NCBI GenBank assembly: GCA_016794985.1
Contig: JAEUIQ010000021.1
Coordinates: 1-64,000 of the forward strand
Length of the DNA stretch: 64,000 nucleotides
Direction of reading: 5' to 3'
Source: Planctomycetaceae bacterium
GTDB lineage: Bacteria; Planctomycetota; Planctomycetia; Pirellulales; Pirellulaceae
In this document: one piece after another, positions 1-10,500 of the stretch
How positions within the stretch are numbered: position 1 is the stretch's first letter
Layout: every line of letters begins with the position of its first letter
Position numbers and translations under genes: made by a program
Notes under the pieces: generated by a model
Told to the model about the DNA's origin: nothing
The model's input: the letters and a program-made list of their open reading frames with translations, nothing else
Database searches by the model: none

Positions 1-300
1 GCCGCGAAGACGCAAAGATGTTCTACCATCATCCTTTGCGGCTTTGCGACTTTGCGCGAGGTATGCATTCACCAAAACCTGGGAGCACTATGACCGATAA
101 AAGAGAAAGGTCAACCACTGTGAGGGTTTGGCTTGCGGTACGAGGCACAGTGTTTCGAGTACTCCGTTGCACCGGCTGGTTATGCCAATCTTTTGGGGAC
201 CGAATGTTGAAGCCTTACGAGCCTGCTCCGTTTACGTGGATGACCGCTCCGCAAACCCCTGACAGCATTGTCTTCCAACCAATCGGCAGCTGCAACCAGC
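1..300. repeat. Dispersed repeat, copy 1
   Basis: This stretch of about 300 bases recurs at 394-691 with roughly 90% identity by eye, offset 393 bases. It opens with an imperfect inverted repeat: the 7-mer CGCAAAG near the start is answered by CTTTGCG about 20 bases later. The rest is shared unique-looking sequence ending near the AATCGGCAG motif. A reading frame of 98 codons crosses it, but the equivalent frame in copy 2 is broken by small indels, so coding is unlikely. The window begins at the first base of the repeat, so its true left end may lie outside. Confidence 0.85.
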
Positions 301-393
301 CCCGTCTTCACTAGTAAGCCCCAAGTTTCGTCGCGTGGCAGCTCTTGATGTCAGGCTACAATTAGCAAAAAGCAATTCGAATGATCACGCCAA

Positions 394-691
394 GCCGCGA
401 AGACGCAAAGATGTTCTACCATCATCCTTTGCGGCTTTGCGACTTCGCGCGAGGTATGCATTCACCAAAACCTGGGAGCACTATGACCGACGAAAGGGAA
501 AGGTCAACTGGTGCGAGGGTTTGGTTTGGGGTTCAGGACACCGTATTTCGAGCACTCGGTTGCACCGACTGGTTATGCCAATTTCTTGGACCGAATGTTG
601 AAGCCTTACGAGCCTGCTCCGTTTACGTGGATGACCGCTCCGCAAACCCCTGACAGCATTGTCTTCCAACCAATCGGCAGTTGCAATCAGC
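394..691. repeat. Dispersed repeat, copy 2
   Basis: Second copy of the element at 1-300, in direct orientation, separated by about 93 bases of unrelated sequence. It keeps the CGCAAAG/CTTTGCG inverted repeat at its left end. Substitutions and short indels relative to copy 1 are scattered evenly, as expected for non-coding repeats drifting after duplication. There is no transposase and no clear target-site duplication. Repeats opening with this kind of CGCGAAGACGCAAAG motif are, from general knowledge, common in environmental bacterial genomes including planctomycetes. Confidence 0.85.
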
Positions 692-1106
692 AAAGCGTCC
701 GACAATCAGACGTAAGTGTCTTCGCGTTGGGAGTGGCATAGCTTGTTATCATCCTCACTCAGCGCGGGATAACTGGGTTTCTTGGGGCGGTTCCCCGGTC
801 AGAATGTGAATATTCTTTATTGCTCGGTCAACAAGCTTTTCCGAGAATTACGCGAAGGATCAATTCGTCGTGAAAAATCCCTCGCTCAAGCATCAGGTTG
901 GAATGTCACGATAAGAAGTCCGCGCGAAGCCATTGCCGAATAATGCCTAATCGCAATCCGGTTCGATTCGTCGTTCCAGTCCGGCAATGGCGGTACTCTG
1001 CTAGCAAGAGGCGGTTGGGGTACGAACTCGCAACTGAAAATGTTAAAAACACTAGGTTCAGATCGAGCCAGGGAGGGCTCGATCGCAAGTTCTTTGCGCC
1101 TAAGCT
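692..1106. other. Intergenic region without a recognised gene
   Basis: About 415 bases between the repeat pair and the AsmA-like gene. Short open frames exist on both strands but none has a recognisable product or convincing ribosome site. The only clear structure is the hairpin at 1061-1084, listed separately. Confidence 0.5.
1061..1084 (+). promoter_or_regulatory. Leader hairpin before the AsmA-like gene
   Basis: GATCGAGCC at 1061-1069 pairs perfectly with GGCTCGATC at 1076-1084 around a 6-base loop. It ends 22 bases before the proposed start codon, so it would sit in the mRNA leader close to the ribosome site. It lacks a following T tract and is therefore unlikely to be an ordinary terminator. 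A regulatory role is inference. Confidence 0.35.
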
Positions 1107-4100
1107 ATGTCTGAACCTTTACCCCGACCCTTTGTGACGGATTATTGCCGCGCGGCAATCGAGGTTGGTTTCCACCACTTCCTGCGCCACTTCGTAGGCC
1201 TGGGGTTGGTCTTTGCCACTCTTTCGGCTTCGCTGTTCCTCACGGTCGATCGGGTCGGCTCCTCACTCAAGCACCTTGTCGAACAACGGGCCAATCAAAT
1301 CCTCGGCCAGAGCGGGTGGCAGGTCGAATTCGAGTCGTTGCAATTTGTGGAAGGCGAGGGAATCCGACTGCGCGGGTTGCAGTTTCGCTGCAATGTTGCC
1401 CAGACCGAGTCCTATCGCCTTCCCGTCCCGCACGGTTGGACCGAACTGCAAAGTCTGGTCCGCCAAGGACGTTTGCCAATTACGAAGGCGGCACTGGCCT
1501 CCCATAACGGACCTCGGCAGGTCACCCAGCGGCCCAATTTTCGACCGGCGCTGCCCGAGACATCGCCATCCCCCGTTCCGCTGGCTGCCGGACCGACTCT
1601 AAAGATCGATTCATTATGGCTGCGTGGCGATTGGTCGACCCCTGAATTGATCCAGGGACACTTTCATCCGAAGTCGGTCGAATTGGATGGGGTGGTTGTG
1701 GATTTGCCGATGGGTTGGGACCAGCAACTGTCGATACCGAAGTTCCAAATACCGACGACTCACGCCATCGCCTCGACCCCGGAAAAAGTCTCGTTGGAAA
1801 ACGTGGTGCTACAAATTAGTGATGAAAATGGCCGCCCGCTTTACCGTCTCGCGGGACTTCAGTGCCATGTCAGTCGCGACACTCAAATCGAACCGGGATC
1901 GAGCGACCCCGCGTTGCCGCAGGCGACGCCGGTCGCGGAGGCGTGGCGTCTGCGAGCCCAATTCAATGGCCCCGCGGACCAACCCATCTACCTGGATGGT
2001 TGCGTCGATCGAACCGGCTACGACCTGTCGGTGCGTTGCGCTCCGTTTTATTGGCATCCGCAAACGTCGGCCAAATTGTTGCCATGGTTGCCGCCCCAAG
2101 CGCAGGTGCTGGGCGGTGTGAGTGGTCAAGTTCGTTTGGATCAAGCCAAGTGCCGCGGTGCGTGGCCGCATGGTCAATTGAATCAAGGGCAGGCCGCCGC
2201 CGCGTCGGAAGTGAAGAAGCCGCACCTCGGCATTCAGGAATTTATTGCGGTCGGGCAACTGAGTGAAGTCGTCGTGCAGCATGGTTTGCTTCCCCAGCCG
2301 ATCCTCAACGGTGGAGCGAAGTTCGAAGTGACCGCCGCTGGGGCGCGCGTCACGGAAGTTTCAGGTGCGGTCTCCGAGGGTGCCTTTGCCGGCTGGATCG
2401 AGGTGGTTGATTGGTCGGCTCCCCAAGTCCAGATCCAGGTGCGTGGCCAACGCTTGCCGTTTTCAAGTCGATGGACCGGCGTGTTGTCCGAGCGTTTGCA
2501 GCAAGCCTGGAACACGTTTCGACCCGAAGGCGAATTCGATTGCGATTTGTCATTTGTTCTGCAGCCCGATGGATCTCTGAATCGCCGTGGCACGGTGGAC
2601 GCACGTGATGTGAGTTTTCTCTATCGCGACTTTCCGCTACCGGTCGCGCAGGTTAACGGACGCATTCATCTCGAGGACAATAACTGCACATTCAAACTGG
2701 AGGCCAATGATCCCGAATGCCCGGTGATCTTCGAAGGTTGGGCCAACGATATGGGGCCAAAATGGACCGGACGCATCGATGTTCGTTCGGCCCGATTCCA
2801 TCCCTTCAGCGAATCGTTGTTGGAAGGCTTGAGGAACAAGCCAGAAGCCGTCAACGTCATCAAACAAATGAATTTCGCGGGGATGTTGGCTGCGAATGGT
2901 TTTATTGAAAAGGCTCGAGCACTTGAGCCGGCCGATGTGCGATTCAATGTCAGCGTGCAGAACGGTGAAATTCGTCATCAGATTTTCCCCTACCGTATGT
3001 TTGGTTTGGCGGGCATGATTCAGTTCGTCAACGGGACGGTGACTGCCGAGAAAGTGGAAGGCGTGAGCAGTACAGGCAACATCACGATCAGTGGTCAATC
3101 GGTTCCCGGAAAACAATGGTGGGTGAACATTGCGGGGCAGGCCGTTGAACTAAATCAGGAACTCTATCAAGCTTTATCGCCCAACCAAAAGTCGGTTTGG
3201 ACTCAATTGTCGCCACGTGGGACGTTAGATAATCTGTTGGTGCGGGTCCAAAACTTGGGCTCAGGCGTTCAAGTCTCCGTCGATGCCTATCAACAACCTT
3301 CGACCCCGCGTGATCCCAGCAATTTGCGCATCGAACCGTCCTGGTTTCGCTATGCATTGGATCGTTTGAGCGGAAAGTTTCACTACAGCAATGGCGAGAT
3401 CCAGATTTCGGATGTCCATGGGTGGCACGGCAACGTCCCCATTTCATTTGATGCGGCAGGTCAATCGCATGCTGAATACTGGCAAATGACGGTTCGCGAC
3501 TTGTTGACGGGGCAAATTCCCATCGACCATGAAATCCTAGATGCCTTACCGACGTCGGTACAAATGGCCGCGAATCGCATGCAGTTGACTGGTTCGGTCG
3601 CTGTACAGGGAACTGTTTCGATTTTTCAGCGACTCCGCAAGTCTGCCACCTCCGAAGTTGTTCAAGCAGACGATCCGGGCATTGTTCAAGTGAACTACGA
3701 GACACCCGAAGCCGAAGTCTCGTTTCGACCTGGCTTGTCCTGGGACTTGCGCGTGGATGTTGAAAACGCCAAAGCCATGTTGGGTGTGCCGGTCGAACAT
3801 ATTCATGGGCATGTTCAATTGCGGGGCCTTAGCAATCAAGAGACCGCGTATTGCGGTGGACAGATTGATTTGGATTCGGCGATGGTGCAAGGACTGCAAA
3901 CGACGACCATTCAAGGACCGTATTGGTGCAACGAGCAAAACGTGCTGTTTGGAACGGCGGTCGGAAACTTGCCGACTGAGATCCAAGCTCAGACCTGTGG
4001 TTCGATCGCATCCTTGACGGCGAATAGTCTCGGTGGACGCTTGAGTATGGATGGCCAAGTTTGGCTGCAAGAAGATACGCGGTTCCAAATACAATCGACC

Positions 4101-4640
4101 GCGAGTCAAATTGACTTGGCGCGATTGGCCGCCGAATTCGCGCCCCAGACTCGGGAAATTGTCGGGAATGGAACTGCCTCGGTGATCCTTAGTGGTTCGG
4201 CAGTTGGCACTCACACTTTGGACGGACAAGGCATGATTCGGATCAACGATGCCAAGCTGTACGAGATTCCGTTCTTTCTGCAACTGTTGAAAACCCTGCA
4301 AGTCAAAACGCCTGATAAGACCGCGTTCGACGAGGGCTCGATTGATTTCAAAATTCAAGGACCGGACATCGAATGTCGACGCATCGAGCTGAAAGGGGAT
4401 GCCATCACCTTGATTGGTAATGGACGCGCGAATCTATCGCAAGAGTTGGACTTGAATTTTTATACGGTGTTAGGGCGCAACAACTATTATGTTCCACTCG
4501 TGAGTGATTTGATTCACGCCGGCAGTCAACAGTTGCTGTGGATCAGTGTGAAAGGAACCGCGGAGAATCCTCAACTGAATCGCGAGACGTTCCGCGCTTT
4601 GAATGAAGCCGTCCGACTAATGCTGGAAGAACAGGAGTAA
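1107..4640 (+). CDS. AsmA-like / AsmA-C domain envelope protein
   Basis: A 1177-residue protein with one hydrophobic segment near residues 27-48 followed by a very long beta-rich region, the architecture of AsmA/TamB-like proteins that lie in the periplasm anchored in the inner membrane. The C-terminal part (about residues 1010-1165) has the AsmA-like pattern: repeated short strands, an NDAKLYEIPFF stretch, an FKIQGPDIECRRIEL stretch and an NPQLNRETF-like tail. Family members are implicated in lipid transport or outer-membrane homeostasis; the exact cargo here is unknown. Its stop codon is 3 bases before the next small gene, and AGGAG at 4633-4637 inside its end serves that gene, so the two are probably co-translated. 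Confidence 0.75.
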   Translation: MSEPLPRPFVTDYCRAAIEVGFHHFLRHFVGLGLVFATLSASLFLTVDRVGSSLKHLVEQRANQILGQSGWQVEFESLQFVEGEGIRLRGLQFRCNVAQTESYRLPVPHGWTELQSLVRQGRLPITKAALASHNGPRQVTQRPNFRPALPETSPSPVPLAAGPTLKIDSLWLRGDWSTPELIQGHFHPKSVELDGVVVDLPMGWDQQLSIPKFQIPTTHAIASTPEKVSLENVVLQISDENGRPLYRLAGLQCHVSRDTQIEPGSSDPALPQATPVAEAWRLRAQFNGPADQPIYLDGCVDRTGYDLSVRCAPFYWHPQTSAKLLPWLPPQAQVLGGVSGQVRLDQAKCRGAWPHGQLNQGQAAAASEVKKPHLGIQEFIAVGQLSEVVVQHGLLPQPILNGGAKFEVTAAGARVTEVSGAVSEGAFAGWIEVVDWSAPQVQIQVRGQRLPFSSRWTGVLSERLQQAWNTFRPEGEFDCDLSFVLQPDGSLNRRGTVDARDVSFLYRDFPLPVAQVNGRIHLEDNNCTFKLEANDPECPVIFEGWANDMGPKWTGRIDVRSARFHPFSESLLEGLRNKPEAVNVIKQMNFAGMLAANGFIEKARALEPADVRFNVSVQNGEIRHQIFPYRMFGLAGMIQFVNGTVTAEKVEGVSSTGNITISGQSVPGKQWWVNIAGQAVELNQELYQALSPNQKSVWTQLSPRGTLDNLLVRVQNLGSGVQVSVDAYQQPSTPRDPSNLRIEPSWFRYALDRLSGKFHYSNGEIQISDVHGWHGNVPISFDAAGQSHAEYWQMTVRDLLTGQIPIDHEILDALPTSVQMAANRMQLTGSVAVQGTVSIFQRLRKSATSEVVQADDPGIVQVNYETPEAEVSFRPGLSWDLRVDVENAKAMLGVPVEHIHGHVQLRGLSNQETAYCGGQIDLDSAMVQGLQTTTIQGPYWCNEQNVLFGTAVGNLPTEIQAQTCGSIASLTANSLGGRLSMDGQVWLQEDTRFQIQSTASQIDLARLAAEFAPQTREIVGNGTASVILSGSAVGTHTLDGQGMIRINDAKLYEIPFFLQLLKTLQVKTPDKTAFDEGSIDFKIQGPDIECRRIELKGDAITLIGNGRANLSQELDLNFYTVLGRNNYYVPLVSDLIHAGSQQLLWISVKGTAENPQLNRETFRALNEAVRLMLEEQE

Positions 4641-4643
4641 AGG

Positions 4644-4952
4644 ATGACGATTCCTCCAATCAATCCCTTTGCTGGGATGTCGGTCGTCGGTCCCGATGAT
4701 CGAAAAGCTATTCAACTGGAACGGGAACACGACAAGACTCAAACACAAATCGTTAAGAAGGCCGCCGGCGACGGGGAAGCATCTGCGACGGAGTCGGCCT
4801 CGGACCGGGACGCGGATGGGCGCGAGAACTGGGAAAGACGCGGTCCCACACCAAAGGCCAAGGGCGATGCGGAGTCCCCCGTGCCGGAGGCCCCGCGGCA
4901 CAGTCGCGATCCGTCGGGCCAACGCGGAACCCATTTGGATTTGGATGGTTGA
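4644..4952 (+). CDS. Small charged hypothetical protein coupled to the AsmA-like gene
   Basis: A 102-residue protein starting 3 bases after the AsmA-like stop, with AGGAG six bases before the ATG. It is strongly hydrophilic, rich in Asp, Glu, Arg and Lys, with no signal peptide or membrane segment, and ends in a short hydrophobic-acidic tail (HLDLDG). Low complexity suggests intrinsic disorder. I do not recognise a family. Spacing and the good ribosome site support it being real; function could be tied to the envelope protein upstream, but that is inference. Confidence 0.6.
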   Translation: MTIPPINPFAGMSVVGPDDRKAIQLEREHDKTQTQIVKKAAGDGEASATESASDRDADGRENWERRGPTPKAKGDAESPVPEAPRHSRDPSGQRGTHLDLDG

Positions 4953-5285
4953 GGGAACGGGCTAACGCGGCAGGCCAATGAAAAGTGTTGCTGGGGCTTG
5001 GTGTGCCTTCAAATTGAGACGGTTCTGTCGTCAAAATAGCCACGTTTTCTCGGCAATTGACGGTTATAGGGCCAAAAAACGATTGGCACCGGTCGTGCAT
5101 CTGAGGAACCGTGTCGAAATCACGGCGGGTGAGCTAGTGTTTCCGTCCAGCAGCTTTGTGGTGTAGCGGCGTTTCTCCGGCAAGGGTTCTCCGAAAAACA
5201 TTACAATTTGGCAAGCTTGGCATTGTTGCATCGAAGATCGACACTCACTAGCTTTCCCAATCTCCTCTCTTCGTAAGGCCTGTTT
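4953..5285. other. Intergenic region, possible promoter only
   Basis: About 333 bases. The hexamer TACAAT at 5202-5207, 78 bases before the next start codon, resembles a -10 box, but no matching -35 is visible at 16-18 bases. Nothing else supportable was seen. Confidence 0.35.
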
Positions 5286-7289
5286 ATGTGGCGTCTTGTG
5301 ACGTGTTCTGCAACGGTGTTGTTCTCGATTCTTGTCCCGCTCATGTCGGTTGAGGCACAATGGCCGGGAGGGCGAAGCGGGCTTCCAGCGTCCCCGCGCG
5401 AAGTAGGCTCGTTGCCGGTCAGGGACGACGACCAACTCGATACGCTCCAAGCATTACAACAATCCGGCCAAGTTCGCCGCTTGATCGATTCTAGCGAATT
5501 GGGTCGGATCGGATTGCGAAATTCAGATGGAACCATAGTGGCTTTGGCTGAAGTGGTCCAAACGATTCGTCAACCGAATCTAGGTTTGTACCAAACGGCC
5601 CAACAGATGGTTCACACATTATCTGCCCGGCCCGAATGGATTGAGACGATCGCCGAAACCGACGACGCGTTTGTGATTTCAACTGAGGTTCGCTTGCTGG
5701 TAAAAGACCCGCAAGACTTGGCGGCGATTTCGCCGGAGTTTCGCGACTCGCTGTCGGATCGAGCTGAGGGGCACGATCGCTGGGAAGATTTGCCCGCGGA
5801 GGAACAGCAGCGGTTGGAAGCTTACTTTAAGCAAAAGTTGGCCTCCACACCTGCGGATCATCCCTTGTCAGCCGCCGGGCAGCAAGGTCCTGCGGCGCTG
5901 TTCGCCGCCATTCAAGAAGGCTATGGAGAATTCGCGGTCACGGAGACGGTAGCCTTTGCGAAAGCGGCACTGCCTGTGCAAAACGGACGGATCATGCATC
6001 CTTCATTCGAGCAGGGATTCATGAACTTGCGACAGTTGAATCCGCGCGAACGTCAATTGCCAAATGTAACTCCACCACCCGCTCTCAACCCCGAAGTCTT
6101 TCAATGGTTGGATGAACAACGTGAATCCGAGTCAGCCCCGGCAAGGCCCGCTCGTCGCGATGTGACCGTTGCCAGCGGCGAAAAAGAATTTCAGCACAAT
6201 TTTCTCACGGGTTTTTCCATCGGCAGTGGATGGTCGTGGGAACGCAAATGGGAGTCGTGGGCCGGGCACTTTGAGATCAAGTTGGGTGCGGGGTACGAGT
6301 TTGGAATTCGTTTTCCGATGTCGATCCATGGCGTTGCAAGTCCAACTTCGATCCGTCGCTACGGCCGCACCGATGACGAGCATTCGCTCTCGACCAGGTT
6401 GACGCTCAAGACGTTTGACGCGGGTCCGGCTTACTATCGCATCATGCAAGTGCCCGAGCCCTTGGTTTTCGACGGTCAAGAGTTTGTGATGGGAGCACGT
6501 GCCTATTATCGGATCAATCTTCGCGCGTTCGGTCGCAATTGGATCAACGAAGGTAAAGAGTTTGGTTTTGACTTTGGGCGTGACTTGACTCCTCCAACCG
6601 CTGGGCAAGACGTCAACTTCCGTTTGGAAATTCCTGCTCGGCTGACCGGAACGCACTTTGATTTCTGGGCTTTGTCTGGTTCAGCTCAGTTTGGTTTGAA
6701 GGTAACCATGGCAGGTGAAGCTTCGATTCAAAGTGCCTTGATGATCGATCGGCAGCGCGCGGATCATGGTGCGATGTCGATCAAGTTTGGACCAGCGGGA
6801 AAAGCCAACATGGCGTTGATGTTGCCTGCCGTTACTTTGCCCGCCGGGGAAGACAAGAGTCACTATCGCTATGGTCTGCGGTTGAGCGATCCGAAGTTCC
6901 AAATCGCCGCGAGCCTTACTCCGTCCGTGCGAGGGCAGTTGCGCAGTCATGTGCCAGGATTTCGCAAGACGTATAGTACGGGATGGTTGGACTTGAATCG
7001 TTTCAACGTCGAATTGGGCCGAGCGACACTGCGCACGCACGAAGGAACTCGCGATCATCGTGACATTACGGTCGGAATCAAAGAGTTCGAACGATACAAA
7101 ACCAGTCCCACACTGCCCGGCACGCCGCGCCCCCAGCCAGATGCGGATTCGGCGATCACGGATTTGGTGCCGCCACCGCGGCGGATTCTGCCGGACAAGT
7201 CGCCTTTGCCTTCACCGCCCGCGCTAAAGCCTCCGATCCGCAAGGTACTGCCGGGCTCTTCTCCGTTGCCAAACTTGCGAAAGAATTGA
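5286..7289 (+). CDS. Secreted protein of unknown function
   Basis: A 667-residue protein with a classical signal peptide at residues 1-25 (hydrophobic core, cleavage near VEAQ). The first half is helical and polar. From about residue 310 it becomes aromatic- and beta-rich, with a Trp cluster in GWSWERKWESW, suggesting an extracytoplasmic beta domain. The tail is proline-rich and contains a short duplicated pattern (RRILPDKSPLPS, then RKVLPGSSPLPN). I recognise no enzyme motif or family. It is preceded by a possible TACAAT -10 and stands alone between two intergenic gaps. Confidence 0.65.
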   Translation: MWRLVTCSATVLFSILVPLMSVEAQWPGGRSGLPASPREVGSLPVRDDDQLDTLQALQQSGQVRRLIDSSELGRIGLRNSDGTIVALAEVVQTIRQPNLGLYQTAQQMVHTLSARPEWIETIAETDDAFVISTEVRLLVKDPQDLAAISPEFRDSLSDRAEGHDRWEDLPAEEQQRLEAYFKQKLASTPADHPLSAAGQQGPAALFAAIQEGYGEFAVTETVAFAKAALPVQNGRIMHPSFEQGFMNLRQLNPRERQLPNVTPPPALNPEVFQWLDEQRESESAPARPARRDVTVASGEKEFQHNFLTGFSIGSGWSWERKWESWAGHFEIKLGAGYEFGIRFPMSIHGVASPTSIRRYGRTDDEHSLSTRLTLKTFDAGPAYYRIMQVPEPLVFDGQEFVMGARAYYRINLRAFGRNWINEGKEFGFDFGRDLTPPTAGQDVNFRLEIPARLTGTHFDFWALSGSAQFGLKVTMAGEASIQSALMIDRQRADHGAMSIKFGPAGKANMALMLPAVTLPAGEDKSHYRYGLRLSDPKFQIAASLTPSVRGQLRSHVPGFRKTYSTGWLDLNRFNVELGRATLRTHEGTRDHRDITVGIKEFERYKTSPTLPGTPRPQPDADSAITDLVPPPRRILPDKSPLPSPPALKPPIRKVLPGSSPLPNLRKN

Positions 7290-7568
7290 CGCGACCGTCG
7301 AGAAGAAGAGATACATGGGGCACTGCGGTACCGATGGGGCATTGTCGGTTTGGTCGAAGGAATCCCACCCGTGGGACAGTCCGCGACACTTGAATCGAAC
7401 CGGCGAGCGGTCCGCGATGTTCGGCGTTTGATAGCGGTTTTGCGGTAGTCCGCGTAGAAAAACAGATGTTTTGGGTTACAATGTACGGTTTGGCAAGGGA
7501 AGCTAGCCGAGGTGTTTCCTCTCGGTTGGCATTGCCAAGCGACTTCTCCCAAGTAATTGTACTCGATC

Positions 7569-10500
7569 ATGAGTTTCGAAACCCCACCCACCACTGATTC
7601 GGACTTGACGACCCGGCGGCCGGGACAAGCCGTTGGACCGCAAACTGGGGAGACAACGGACGCCAACTTTAGCCAACCGTCTGCCAATACGGGGTCAAAC
7701 CACACGGGGTCAAACCACACGGGGTCAAACCACACGGGGGCAGGTGCGGACGACAGCGAAATCACCGTCATTTCTAAAAAGCCGCCGCAACAGTTTTGCA
7801 CGAGTGGTTTTGATTGGCGAAAAGTGGGCGAACTTTTGGTCGGAAAGCAGCTGGGGACCTTCCGGCTGGATTCGTTGTTGGGCGTCGGTGGCATGGGAGC
7901 CGTATTTCGGGCGACGGATTTGCAGTTGCATCGTGAAGTCGCCGTCAAGGTTCTCAATAGCTCCGAAAATGATCCCGAGGCGGAGCGGCGATTTCGAGTC
8001 GAGGCGCAAAGTGCAGCGAGGTTGGACCACCAACATATTGCCCGTGTGTTTCACGTCGGCCAAGACCAAGGTTGGAACTACATTGTTTTAGAGTTGGTCG
8101 AAGGGCAAACCTTGCGTCAGTTGGTCGCTAATCGTGGCCCACTCAGTTTGAAGTTGGCGATTCACTTTTTTCGTCAATTGGCCTCGGCTTTGGATCATGC
8201 GCATCAGCGAAACATCATCCATCGCGACATCAAGCCGTCGAACGTGCTGATCACCAACGACCATGTGATCAAGATTGTGGACATGGGTTTGGCCCGCATT
8301 CAGCGCTCGGCGGATTCGGTGGACCATGATGCCGAAGAAGGCATGACGTTGGGGACGTTTGATTATCTGGCTCCCGAACAGGCCCGGGATGCGCGGCAAG
8401 CCGACCAACAAAGTGACTTGTACTCGTTGGGTTGCACGTTGTTCTACGCTTTGGTGGGTCGGCCACCGTTCGCCGACGGAACGACCATCGAGAAGATCTT
8501 GAGTCACTCGAACTCGCCACGCCCGTCGGTGTTGGAAGCGCGGCCGGACTTGCCGCCGTCTGTGGATCGACTCGTGCAAAACTTGATGGCCGCCCGGCGA
8601 GAAGATCGAATTGGTACTGCTAAGGAATTGGAGCAGCGACTGCTCGACTTGCGTTGGGAATTGAATCGCAACGCGCGCCCGACGCCAAATCGACCGGCGA
8701 ACGATCACGCCGCACGCCGAGTGCCGCTGATGTTGGCGGCCATGATGCTCGCACTGTTCATGGTTGCGTTGGCGTGGGACGGTGGTTGGAAGACCGCCGA
8801 GATCTCCCTGCCGGAATGGCCAACAGCGACTTCGTTGACGACAACTTCGGAGATGGAGACCGAAGACGCCAACATCAACTTGGTGCCCTTGCCGGGCGAT
8901 TTGACCGTTCCTTCGAACAAGCAAGGCTTGGAAGTTCGGCCCACTCCGGACAGCTCGGAGAATTCTCGTTCGACCAAATCGATGGGAGATGAACGAAACC
9001 TGGACACGGAGCCGGAAGGTCGTCGCTTGCCGCAGACAAAGGAGACCGAATCCGATCTCATCGAGTCGTATGATTTGTCAAACGCCGACCGGGTCCGAAG
9101 TGCGTTGGTAACTCCGGCTGAAATGGTTGTTCCAAGGCTGAGCGAACCGCGCGAAAATCCGTTTCGTTCGTTGACTTCCGATTTGGTATTTCCGTTTCTC
9201 GGGAGCGAAAACGGTTTGAATTCGCCGCGCCGGGATTGGTGGCTTCTTCCTGGCTCCAACAATCGAGGGCCGACTCCCTTAGAGTTTGGGACGGAGCGTC
9301 GAATGGAAGACGCTCGGCCTGCGACCCTACCTCAACTGCCGGCGGAAACCTCAGAGCGAGCGCGCGACTTGATCACCACGATTTCAGTCACGCCCGCCTT
9401 GTCTTCTGATCCTTTGCGGAATTCGCCCGCCTCGCGAAACAAAGTAGCTGAAAATGTGGTTCAGGTCGAAAGTTTGCAATTGGCATTCGAGAATCTAAAG
9501 CAGTTTCCGAATGCTCGGCGAATAGAGTTGAATTTTTCTGGCGTGCATCGAGTATCGGCACCGTCTTGGGAACTGGGCGGAATCCGTGAAATTCGAGCAG
9601 CTGCGAATCAACAACCCGTCCTGATGTTCAACGACATAGAGCGCGCGTCGGCTTCCCGAACAGACTTTCGCCTTCGCGTTGATGGCGGCAATTTGGATAT
9701 AACTGGTGTTGCATTCCTCTGGGAGACTTGGGCGAACCGCGGTGGTTCCTTGTTCGAGATCCTGGACTCGGCGCGTGTCACCTTTAGTGAGTGTACTTTT
9801 CAACAAGTCACCTCGCGTCCACCTAATCGGTCGACGGACGTGTCCGCCAAGTTGCCGACCGAGCCGGAGATGGTTGCCGGAGCTCTGTTGGAAGAGCAGG
9901 CGGTTCAATTCGATTGGATTCGCTTGGCCCCCATGCCCCTAACCACCACGAATTCGAAACCGGGTGTGTTGAGTTTTTCGCGGTGCGCCATGCATGGAGC
10001 GGCCAATGGCGTCAGCGCGAGTTCCGGTCGTGGGATGTTGGTGCGTTGGACCGATTGTTTGTTCATCACGGCGGGAAGCGCCCTTCACTTCGATAGTCGA
10101 TCCTTCACATTGGAGAGTTCGAAGTTAGAAATTGAAGCGACTCGGTCCAGCATTTTGGCTTGTCGCGGGATCGTGTCGATCCTCGAAGGGTTGTCTCGTC
10201 CAGCGACCGCGGTATCGGTGACCGCACAAGACAGTACTCTTGTGTCGGGTGATCCGGCGGTTGGATTGTTTCATCAACAATCGGTGACCGATGAGGTATC
10301 GGCTGCATCAAGTAGTTTCGAAGTTGGGACCGCGAACCAAGATCCACGAGATTTCAGTACAGCATCATCACTATCGTTTGATGGCTTCAGCAATACACTC
10401 GTGGCCAGCTCCATTTGGACTCTTGGCGATCATCGTGGTCGCGTCGTTGCGAGTGCCGATGCCAGCCAAATCCGTACGGCGAAATGGTTCCAACAGGAAC

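Noticed and set aside
18-653. Open frames of about 90-98 codons inside the left repeats
   Set aside because: They do not stay in frame between the two copies and have no ribosome site or recognisable product.
3546-4358. Minus-strand 270-codon frame inside the AsmA-like gene
   Set aside because: Antisense shadow of a long, well-supported gene with no domain of its own.
7055-7957. Minus-strand 300-codon frame with a repeated WFDPV motif
   Set aside because: The repeat is the antisense of the 15-bp kinase minisatellite, and the frame overlaps two real genes.
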